A DNA stretch of 6,645 nt, taken from contig DRKV01000002.1 of assembly GCA_011051635.1 (NCBI GenBank), positions 1-6,645 on the forward strand. The letters run 5' to 3'. Origin of the DNA: Chloroflexota bacterium. GTDB taxonomy: Bacteria; Chloroflexota; Anaerolineae; Anaerolineales; DRKV01. The position numbers and the translations under genes were made by a program. Below, one piece after another: positions 1-4,747 of the stretch (position 1 is its first letter; each line of letters opens with the position of its first letter). The notes beneath the pieces were generated by a model. It was not told where the DNA came from. It worked only from the letters and a program-made list of their open reading frames with translations, and made no database searches.

Positions 1-1
1 A

Positions 2-238
2 TTGCCGCTTTTCTTTCGTCTGGCGAAGGCGGGCTTTTCGCAGAAGCGCAAGACGCTGCTCAACGCTCTTTCGGGCGGGATGCGCTGGCCCAAGAGTGTG
101 ACGCGCGCCTGCCTGGAGGCCGCGGCGGTAGCCCCCGCGGCCCGCGCCCAAGCCCTGGATTGGCCGGCCTGGGCGCGGCTGACGAATGCAGCGGGAGAAA
201 TCCTCAGGCGCGCCGCAGATTCCGATATTCCCGCTTGA
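2..238 (+). CDS. rsmA: 16S rRNA dimethyladenosine transferase RsmA/KsgA, C-terminal part (5' end outside window)
   Basis: Only the last 78 codons are present; the gene enters from the left edge and stops at TGA 236-238. The family dimethylates two adjacent adenosines in the 3'-terminal helix 45 of 16S rRNA during small-subunit assembly. The piece matches the C-terminal helical domain: FFRLAKAGFSQKRKTLLNAL is the conserved block seen as FF.vvkasFaqrRKTL.N.L in characterised KsgA proteins. It is followed by the usual variable linker, and then ARAQALDWPAWARLTNA corresponds to the final R.e.Ls..e...L motif. The SAM-binding Rossmann domain lies outside the window, so catalytic residues cannot be checked. 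The last 35 bp overlap the end of the convergent glycosyltransferase gene, so neither gene has room for a separate terminator here. The tail after the motif (about 10 residues) is ordinary. Identity is fairly secure from this block alone. Confidence 0.88.
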   Translation: MPLFFRLAKAGFSQKRKTLLNALSGGMRWPKSVTRACLEAAAVAPAARAQALDWPAWARLTNAAGEILRRAADSDIPA

Positions 239-932
239 TTTGCCAGACACGGATGGCCGCCTCCCGCTGGATGTCGAAGGACATCTTGGAGTGCCCCCAT
301 TGGCGGTCTGCGAAGTAGAACGGAATTTCTGTGAACGTGAAACCCAGTTTGTAAGCCAGGTAAATCATCTCCACCTGGAAGGCGTAGCCGTTGGAGCGGA
401 CGCGTTCCAGCGGCATGGTTTGCAGTACGGCGCGCCGCCAGATGCGGAAGCCCCCGGTGACATCGTGTACCGGCAGACGCAGGATGGCGCGGGCGTAGAA
501 GTTCCCGAAGGCGGAAAGCGCCTTGCGCCAGCGCGGCCAGTTCTCATCCAGCCGCCCGCCGGGGACGTAGCGGGAACCGAGCGCTACGTCATACGTCTCC
601 AGGGCGGCGTAGAGTTCGGGGATTTTGTCCAAGGGGTGCGAAAAATCGGCATCCATTTGCCCGACGGCCTGGGCGCCGTTCTCCAATGCAGCGCGGAAAC
701 CTTGAATGTAAGCCGTCCCCAGGCCCATCTTCCCGGGGCGGTGCAGGACGCGCATCCGACCGGCGCGTTCCTGCGCCAGTTCCTCGGCCAGGGCGCCGCT
801 CCCGTCGGGGCTGTTGTCGTCCACTATGAGGAGATGCAGCCCCTCGATGGGCAGATGAAATAAAGCGGAGACCAGTTTGGGCAGGTTCTCCGCTTCGTTG
901 TAGGTTGGGACAACGATGGTCAGGGCGTTCAA
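204..932 (-). CDS. Polyprenol-phosphate mannosyltransferase-like GT2 glycosyltransferase (DPM1 type)
   Basis: A 242-residue GT-A fold family 2 enzyme. The family transfers mannose (or glucose) from a nucleotide sugar to a polyprenyl phosphate on the cytoplasmic face of the membrane, making the lipid-linked donor for extracytoplasmic glycosylation. Visible motifs: VVPTYNEAEN (7-16), VDDNSPDG (37-44, nucleotide binding), MDADFSHP (93-100; D94/D96 form the metal-binding DxD), GSRYVPGG (119-126), DVTGGFR (157-163) and GYAFQVE (182-188). All are typical of DPM1-like synthases. The protein ends soon after the catalytic domain with a basic tail (IKREYRNLRRA) and has no membrane segments, unlike forms fused to a GtrA domain. 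The start is TTG at 932, chosen because AGAGGT lies 8 nt upstream inside the end of the response-regulator gene. It is the last gene of the minus-strand operon, 6 bp after its neighbour. The sugar specificity (mannose or glucose) cannot be read from the sequence. Confidence 0.9.
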   Translation of the reverse strand: MNALTIVVPTYNEAENLPKLVSALFHLPIEGLHLLIVDDNSPDGSGALAEELAQERAGRMRVLHRPGKMGLGTAYIQGFRAALENGAQAVGQMDADFSHPLDKIPELYAALETYDVALGSRYVPGGRLDENWPRWRKALSAFGNFYARAILRLPVHDVTGGFRIWRRAVLQTMPLERVRSNGYAFQVEMIYLAYKLGFTFTEIPFYFADRQWGHSKMSFDIQREAAIRVWQIKREYRNLRRA

Positions 933-938
933 TGGGGA

Positions 939-1790
939 TTACCTCTGACGCAGCAATTGGGTCTTGAGATGGTCCAGGTCGGTGAATGGCCCCTGGTGGG
1001 CGCTCAATTTGCCCATCCGTACTTGCAGAGGGTTGCTGCTTTGGGAGATTTTCTCGCGGTCTTTGAGGGGGTAGAAGTATTCCAGCGATTGTTGCAGGCG
1101 CGAACCGATGCGTTCGGCCAAAATGTCGAGTTTATCCAGCGTGGTCAGGACGACAAATTCCATGGCGCTCAAGTGGCCTACGAAGTCGTTCGGGTTGCCG
1201 GATTCTTTCAAGGTGTTGGTTATCATCAGACTGACAGCCCGCAACACGTCGTCGGAGGCTACAAAGCCGTACCGCTCGCGAAAGGCGTCCAGATTGTCCA
1301 GGGCCACCAGCAACAATCCCCAGTTGTGACTGTTGAGGCAGGATTCCAGGTGTTCATCCACCAAAGCGCCTTCGGGCAAATTGGTGATGGGGTTGTTCAG
1401 CGCTCCCTGGGAGGCGCGGCGCAGCGCATTGCGGACGCGCAGGCGCAATTCCTGCACGTCGAAGGGCTTGGTGATGTAATCATCGGCCCCCAATTCCAGC
1501 CCTTGCAACCGGTCGTTGCGGGAGCGTTTTTCGGTCAGGAAGATGATGGGAATGTCTTCGGTGCGTCGGTTGCCTCGCAGACGCCGGGCTACTTCATAGC
1601 CATCAATGTCGGGGAGACGGATATCGAGGATGATGAGGTCCGGGTGGTTGGCGCGGGAAGAGCGAATGGCGTCCTCCCCCCAATTGACGGTCAACACTTC
1701 GTAGCCCTGTACCCGAAAATAAGCATTCAACATCTCGGCCACATCCAGGTCGTCTTCGACAACCAGGATGGTGTATTTTTTGTCGTCCAC
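939..1790 (-). CDS. Response regulator: receiver domain fused to a degenerate GGDEF domain
   Basis: 283 residues, starting at GTG 1790 with AAGGGA 7 nt upstream. Residues about 6-122 form a complete CheY-like receiver: acidic pocket E12/D13/D14, phospho-acceptor D56 in LIILDIRLPD, T86 in FLTEK, and K108 in the TKPF motif. Phosphorylation by a histidine kinase should therefore be possible. Residues about 133-245 resemble a diguanylate cyclase domain: NPITNLPEGALVDEHLE parallels the DpLTgLpNR entry motif, and LLLVALDNLDAFRERYG parallels lDiD.FK..ND..G. At the active site the signature reads SAMEF (208-212) instead of GG(D/E)EF, and the metal and guanine-binding positions are also altered, so cyclase activity is unlikely. 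The domain may bind a nucleotide or a partner, or simply dimerise. It sits between the V4R gene (33 bp upstream) and the glycosyltransferase gene (6 bp downstream). No cognate kinase is in the window. The final 35 residues match nothing I recognise. Confidence 0.9.
   Translation of the reverse strand: MDDKKYTILVVEDDLDVAEMLNAYFRVQGYEVLTVNWGEDAIRSSRANHPDLIILDIRLPDIDGYEVARRLRGNRRTEDIPIIFLTEKRSRNDRLQGLELGADDYITKPFDVQELRLRVRNALRRASQGALNNPITNLPEGALVDEHLESCLNSHNWGLLLVALDNLDAFRERYGFVASDDVLRAVSLMITNTLKESGNPNDFVGHLSAMEFVVLTTLDKLDILAERIGSRLQQSLEYFYPLKDREKISQSSNPLQVRMGKLSAHQGPFTDLDHLKTQLLRQR
941..946 (-). promoter_or_regulatory. Ribosome binding site of the glycosyltransferase gene, embedded in the response-regulator stop region
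   Basis: On the minus strand AGAGGT occupies 946-941, 8 nt before the TTG start at 932. It is made of the last sense codons (CAG AGG) and the first base of the TAA stop of the response-regulator gene. The two genes are therefore probably translationally coupled, with ribosomes ending the regulator re-initiating on the glycosyltransferase. This site also fixes the choice of the non-ATG start. Confidence 0.7.
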
Positions 1791-1823
1791 GATGCTGTCC
1801 CTTTTGTTGTTTTGAATTGGGCG

Positions 1824-2459
1824 TTAGCGGATAGGCGTCTTCTGGATGATGAATTCACACACTTCATCGCCCATGGCTTTGCAGCGCGACTCGTTGACGC
1901 GAAACTCATTCCCCCCGGAAAGCCATTTCAACCCTTCTTGCAGGAGGCCGACAGCCATGAAACAAACGGGCTTATCGGAATCATGCCGCCCATAGCATAC
2001 CGGGCATTTGTGGATGGTGTAGATGAATACGTCATCCTTTTCTTCTACCGTGGTCTCCTGGTCGCTGACCTGGCTGAAAATTTTTGCCATAGCGGCAAGC
2101 CCGATGCGCATCTTGGTGTGCAAAGGGAGCACCTTGAAAGCCAGGTCGCCTGCTCCGGCCAGGGCGCCAAAGTTGCGGAGCGCGTCGGCGAAGGTGGCCC
2201 TCCCGGCCCGCAAAGCCAGGCCGCGGCCCCCGCGAGGTCCGTACATCTCCTCCAGTGCCAAGTTGATGGAGGAGAACTGAGCGAAATCAAACCCTTTTTC
2301 CAGGTTGTCGGGGGGGTAATTGCCTATCAGGTCGCTCAGATGGGCAAGGTTGAGGATGGCGTTCAGTCCGTTTTTGCCCATCACCTCTTCCAGAGCGTTG
2401 ATGGTGATGAGAGCAAACTTATTGGCGTAGTAAAGTCCACTTGGGGGAATAGGTTCCAT
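1824..2459 (-). CDS. V4R-domain (4-vinyl reductase-type) small-molecule sensor protein
   Basis: 211 residues, starting at ATG 2459 with GGTGA 6 nt upstream. The C-terminal 80 residues carry the V4R signature: KCPVCYGR (151-158), DKPVCFMAVGLLQEGLKWL (162-180), then FRVNESRCKAMGDEVCEFII (186-205). Cysteines C152, C155, C166, C193 and C201 match the conserved cysteines, probably metal-binding, of this family. V4R domains occur in the effector-binding part of XylR/DmpR-type activators, in BchJ, and in related heme-NO-binding-like folds, where they bind small, often hydrophobic ligands. The N-terminal 130 residues (EALEEVMGKNGLNAILNLA at about 22-40 and a basic helix near 84-96) look like the alpha-helical half of the same fold. 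There is no DNA-binding, AAA+ or kinase domain, so it is probably a stand-alone sensor acting on an operon partner. The ligand is unknown. The gene lies 57 bp after the Roadblock gene and 33 bp before the response regulator. Confidence 0.85.
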   Translation of the reverse strand: MEPIPPSGLYYANKFALITINALEEVMGKNGLNAILNLAHLSDLIGNYPPDNLEKGFDFAQFSSINLALEEMYGPRGGRGLALRAGRATFADALRNFGALAGAGDLAFKVLPLHTKMRIGLAAMAKIFSQVSDQETTVEEKDDVFIYTIHKCPVCYGRHDSDKPVCFMAVGLLQEGLKWLSGGNEFRVNESRCKAMGDEVCEFIIQKTPIR

Positions 2460-2516
2460 AAGATGTCACCAAAGTTTTGATGCTATGATTTGAGCCGATG
2501 AAGAAGCGGAAAGTGG

Positions 2517-2888
2517 CTAAATGAGTTTGGCGAGGTCTTCCGTTGCCCGGCGCATATCCAGGAAGATAAGCCCCAATTTGGCGCGTTCGCGGGCCAGAGC
2601 AGTCAGGACGGCCTCTTCCCCTACGGACATCAAGATAACGTAACCTTGCTCGCCCTTGATGTACACCTGGTCGAGCGCGCCGCGTCCCAACTCGTTGGCG
2701 ATACGTTCTCCCAGGGAGAGCATGGCTGCCGACATGGCGGATACCCGGTCTTCCTCTACATCCTGAGGAAGAGCGGAAGCAATGCTCAACCCGTCTACGC
2801 TGACGATGGCTGAGGCTTCGATATCTGGGGATGAGGCTTGCAAGTCTCGCAAGCGCTCAACCATGAGTTGAGAACGTGATTTTGTCAA
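2517..2888 (-). CDS. Roadblock/LC7 domain protein (MglB-like), TTG start
   Basis: About 123 residues with the Roadblock/LC7 fold along nearly the whole length: an N-terminal helix (QLMVERLRDLQ), then IEASAIVSVDGLSIASALP, the helix EEDRVSAMSAAMLSLGERIA, the strand VYIKGEQGYVILMSV, then EEAVLTALARERAKLGLIFLDMRR. In bacteria these proteins form dimers that act as scaffolds or as GAPs/co-regulators of small Ras-like GTPases such as MglA. No GTPase gene is in this window. The reading frame is open up to a TTG at 2954 (145 residues). I prefer the TTG at 2888 because AGGAGA sits exactly 7 nt upstream (2901-2896) and the domain begins right after it, whereas the 2954 start has no visible Shine-Dalgarno and would add 22 residues that do not resemble the family. 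It is the first gene of the minus-strand operon, downstream of the promoter at 2977-3005. Confidence 0.87.
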   Translation of the reverse strand: MTKSRSQLMVERLRDLQASSPDIEASAIVSVDGLSIASALPQDVEEDRVSAMSAAMLSLGERIANELGRGALDQVYIKGEQGYVILMSVGEEAVLTALARERAKLGLIFLDMRRATEDLAKLI

Positions 2889-2976
2889 GACTCTCTCTCC
2901 TGCGGAACTAGGCGGAACGTGCAGTTTGATATGTGAAATTCTCTCGTTGCTCAAAATTTTTATTAAGGTTTGTCAT

Positions 2977-3005
2977 AATGTAGCATAGGCATGCCATTGT
3001 GTCAA
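2977..3005 (-). promoter_or_regulatory. Sigma70-type promoter of the Roadblock/V4R/response-regulator operon
   Basis: Read on the minus strand: a perfect -35 TTGACA (3005-3000), a 17-nt spacer (2999-2983) and -10 TACATT (2982-2977), which matches TATAAT at 4 of 6 positions. Transcription would start near 2970, giving a leader of about 80 nt to the preferred TTG start at 2888, or about 16 nt to the TTG at 2954. The spacer contains the 8-bp palindrome GGCATGCC (2988-2995), which could be an operator, though palindromes of this size are common by chance. Confidence 0.6.
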
Positions 3006-3028
3006 GCCGATGAAAGCACCGTTTTCCC

Positions 3029-3037
3029 TGTTATAAT
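3029..3037 (+). promoter_or_regulatory. Extended -10 promoter of the L,D-transpeptidase gene
   Basis: TG-T-TATAAT (3029-3037) is a perfect extended -10 element. No good -35 box is found 16-18 nt upstream (17-nt spacing gives GATGAA), which fits an extended -10 promoter. The predicted start near 3044 gives a leader of about 147 nt before ATG 3191. It lies back to back with the minus-strand promoter whose -35 box is at 3000-3005, so the two may compete or share regulators. Confidence 0.5.
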
Positions 3038-3122
3038 CCGTGCGAATGGGTGCGGGCAGATGTTGCAGAAACAGACGGTTGAAACTGCACCAAGCCGCGG
3101 GATTTACGTCCATCTGTGCTAG

Positions 3123-3143
3123 TCAGGCCCCTTGCGGGGCTGA
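3123..3143 (+). other. Hairpin in the 5' leader of the L,D-transpeptidase gene
   Basis: TCAG(G)CCCC, loop TTGC, GGGGCTGA: an 8-bp stem with one bulged G, formed just upstream of the possible ATG at 3158 and overlapping the first bases of the GAGG that would serve that start. It is not followed by a T-run, so it is not a terminator on the plus strand. It may limit use of ATG 3158 and favour ATG 3191, or stabilise the mRNA. Confidence 0.4.
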
Positions 3144-3190
3144 GGTGTTATTGATAAATGAAAACCTTTTATTGGTGTGAGGATAGGTTC

Positions 3191-4408
3191 ATGGTGAAGT
3201 GGCCCGTGCAAAAGAAACGTTTTACAGGGTTGTGGCGAATTGGGTTTTTGTTGGGCGTTGTTCTCTTTGTGGGGGGGCTTCCTTTCCCTGTAGCGGGACA
3301 GGCGCAGTTGTCGGAGGGGGAACCTTTCCAGGGAGCGGTGGTGTGTATGCCTGATGGACGGCAAAAGCCCCCGCAAGGCGAGTGTCTCCTGGCGGGTCCG
3401 GCGGCGTACCAGGCGCTACTGGCCGCCCAGGGAATTTCCCTGCCGCTGCGACCTCTCCCTGCCCGCCCGGTAGACCCCGCTCTGGCGAATGTGCCTTATT
3501 TGTATGGACGGGTGCATATCCCGAATGCGCCCGTCTATGGCTCGCTGAAAGACGCGGAAAAAGCGGCGCGCAAGCGGGCCGTGCGCCGCATGGAAGTGGG
3601 ACCGCGCGGGTTGACCTATGTCTCCTACCAAGACCAGGCGGTGGTGGATGGCAAGCGCTTCTACATGGTCGCCCCCGGCAATTGGATGACGGCCAACGAA
3701 GTCAGCCGCATTACGCCGGCTTACTTCCGCGGGCTGGAATTTTTCGCCACCCCCTCCCACGATTTTGGCTGGATTTTGGAGACGGTGCAGCCCCAAACTG
3801 CACCGGGCAGGGGGCAGACCGGGGCCTCCGGACGCGCTCTCTACCGCTATGAAGTTGTCCAAATCTACAGCCAGCGGGATGTGGATGGTGAGACCTGGTA
3901 TCTGATTGGGCCTGACCAATGGATACCGGAGCGTGTTGTCGGGCGTGTGATGGTCAACCCCACACCTCCGGACGGGGTAGAGAACGGGCGCTGGATTGAG
4001 GTCAACTTGTACGAACAAACGCTCTCCGTGTACGAGGACGGGCAATTGCGCTTTGCCACCCTGGTCTCGACGGGGGTGGAGCCGTTCTGGACGCGTCCGG
4101 GCCTGTTTCAGATTTACGCTCGTCTGGAGACGGAGACCATGCGCGGCGTGTTCGAGGCTGACCGCTCGGATTACTACTACCTCGAGGATGTTCCCTGGAC
4201 GATGTACTTCGATGAGGCGCGGGCCTTACACGGGGCGTACTGGCACAATGGCTTTGGGTACCCGCGCTCACATGGGTGCGTCAACATGGCGCTTGCAGAC
4301 GCACATTGGGTCTTCAATTGGGCCGGGGAAGGTGACTGGGTCTATGTGTGGGACCCCTCCGGGCACACGCCCACCGACCCCGACACGTACTCTTCCGGCG
4401 GAGCATGA
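3191..4408 (+). CDS. Secreted L,D-transpeptidase (YkuD domain) with two SH3-like repeats
   Basis: 405 residues. A signal peptide is clear: basic n-region (VKWPVQKKR), hydrophobic core IGFLLGVVLFVGGL, and probable cleavage after VAGQA near residue 38. The C-terminal YkuD domain (about 266-390) has the catalytic signature: H347, then SHGCVN (360-365) with nucleophile C363. Such enzymes cross-link peptidoglycan through a thioester, or attach other groups to it, outside the membrane. Between them, residues about 140-171 and 218-250 hold two related SH3-like modules, each with DG-x2-(F/W)-Y-x2-(A/G)-P-x2-W, which may bind the cell wall. ATG 3191 is chosen because GAGG lies 8 nt upstream and the signal peptide then starts normally. 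An upstream in-frame ATG at 3158 would add 11 residues with acidic ones (CED), unusual in an n-region. It is a monocistronic-looking gene, divergent from the signalling operon. The substrate is not known. Confidence 0.9.
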   Translation: MVKWPVQKKRFTGLWRIGFLLGVVLFVGGLPFPVAGQAQLSEGEPFQGAVVCMPDGRQKPPQGECLLAGPAAYQALLAAQGISLPLRPLPARPVDPALANVPYLYGRVHIPNAPVYGSLKDAEKAARKRAVRRMEVGPRGLTYVSYQDQAVVDGKRFYMVAPGNWMTANEVSRITPAYFRGLEFFATPSHDFGWILETVQPQTAPGRGQTGASGRALYRYEVVQIYSQRDVDGETWYLIGPDQWIPERVVGRVMVNPTPPDGVENGRWIEVNLYEQTLSVYEDGQLRFATLVSTGVEPFWTRPGLFQIYARLETETMRGVFEADRSDYYYLEDVPWTMYFDEARALHGAYWHNGFGYPRSHGCVNMALADAHWVFNWAGEGDWVYVWDPSGHTPTDPDTYSSGGA

Positions 4409-4427
4409 ACCGGGCTGCGAGCCGGTT
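4408..4427 (+). terminator. Hairpin at the stop codon of the L,D-transpeptidase gene
   Basis: AACCGG(G)CT, loop GCG, AG CCGGTT: an 8-bp stem with one bulged G, starting on the last base of the TGA stop. Only TT follows before GC-rich sequence, so it lacks the U-tract of a classic intrinsic terminator. It may protect the mRNA 3' end or act together with the next hairpin. Confidence 0.4.
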
Positions 4428-4441
4428 TCGCAGACGTTTAC

Positions 4442-4474
4442 AGACCTGATGGGATTTGCAGCCCCGTCAGGTCT
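4442..4474 (+). terminator. Second hairpin downstream of the L,D-transpeptidase gene
   Basis: AGACCTGATGGG (4442-4453) pairs with CCCGTCAGGTCT (4463-4474): 12 bp with a single G-U pair around a 9-nt loop. It is the strongest fold in this intergenic stretch and its position, 34 nt after the stop codon, suits transcription termination. No U-run follows on the plus strand (TGGGAAAA), and none is seen on the minus strand, so termination by this hairpin is an inference from position and stability. Confidence 0.5.
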
Positions 4475-4503
4475 TGGGAAAATGCCCGCGGTTCCTTCGG
4501 CGC

Positions 4504-4521
4504 AAATCAGCGTAATCTGCG
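4504..4521. repeat. Short tandem AATC(A/T)GCG motif
   Basis: Two adjacent 9-mers, AAATCAGCG (4504-4512) and TAATCTGCG (4513-4521), match at 7 of 9 positions. From memory, similar AATCAGCG/AATCTGCG strings recur in intergenic regions of many environmental bacterial genomes; here it could be a fragment of such a dispersed repeat. No function is evident. Confidence 0.3.
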
Positions 4522-4579
4522 TTCTTGAGCGCGCCCTCGCCGTGTGCCGTGAATCGTTTATGACGGGACGCGTCAAAAG

Positions 4580-4588
4580 TGGTATAAT
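4580..4588 (+). promoter_or_regulatory. Extended -10 promoter of the iron-sulfur oxidoreductase gene
   Basis: TG-G-TATAAT (4580-4588) is a perfect extended -10 element without a convincing -35 box (17-nt spacing gives ATGACG). It is the same arrangement as at 3029-3037. Transcription would begin near 4595, leaving a leader of about 153 nt before ATG 4748, which contains the hairpins at 4651-4690 and 4700-4717. Confidence 0.55.
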
Positions 4589-4650
4589 GCGCCCATGTGC
4601 AGGCTGACACGACGTCGAGAACGCGCTGTTTTGCCCTGAGAGAGGAATAC

Positions 4651-4697
4651 ACGCCTCTGCCTTACGCGCTTGCGTGCAAGGCAGGGGCGTTTTGTGT
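4651..4697 (+). terminator. Terminator-like hairpin with T-tract inside the oxidoreductase leader
   Basis: The 5' arm (4651-4663) pairs with the 3' arm (4678-4690) as a 13-bp stem with one wobble. It is extended after a 2-nt bulge by ACGC/GCGT around the loop GCTT. TTTTGTGT follows at 4690-4697. This is the layout of an intrinsic terminator, and it sits about 55 nt after the predicted start and 50 nt before ATG 4748. It could end a small RNA or act as an attenuator for the downstream gene. AGAGG (4641-4645) can instead pair with CCTCT (4654-4658), which would break the stem, but that competing helix is only 5 bp. The region matches no riboswitch class that I recognise. Confidence 0.5.
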
Positions 4698-4699
4698 AC

Positions 4700-4717
4700 C
4701 AATGGGAGCCACCATTG
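4700..4717 (+). other. Small hairpin upstream of the oxidoreductase ribosome binding site
   Basis: CAATGG (4700-4705) pairs with CCATTG (4712-4717) around the loop GAGCCA. It lies between the terminator-like hairpin and the Shine-Dalgarno sequence GGAGGAG (4735-4741). It is short enough to be a chance fold, but its place in the leader makes it part of the possible regulatory structure. Confidence 0.3.
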
Positions 4718-4747
4718 TGACGCCTGAACCTTCTGGAGGAGAATGTT

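Noticed and set aside
186..863. 225-codon open frame on the plus strand
   Set aside because: Antisense to the glycosyltransferase, which has all GT2 motifs in frame.
957..2480. 507-codon open frame on the plus strand opposite the response regulator and V4R genes
   Set aside because: It lies antisense to two genes with clear domain motifs, its translation shows no recognisable domain, and the openness is explained by high GC and codon bias on the other strand.
3158..3190. Upstream ATG at 3158 as start of the L,D-transpeptidase
   Set aside because: Its GAGG is 12 nt away and partly inside a hairpin, and it would put acidic residues ahead of the signal peptide; ATG 3191 is better placed, though 3158 is not excluded.
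4610..4617. Palindrome CGACGTCG downstream of the predicted transcription start
   Set aside because: An 8-bp GC-rich palindrome is expected by chance in sequence of this composition, and no second copy is seen at the other promoters.
4590..4740. TPP, cobalamin, glycine or guanidine riboswitch in the oxidoreductase leader
   Set aside because: CTGAGA (4636-4641) and GCCTGAACC recall fragments of the TPP consensus, but the remaining conserved blocks and helices are absent, and no other class fits.
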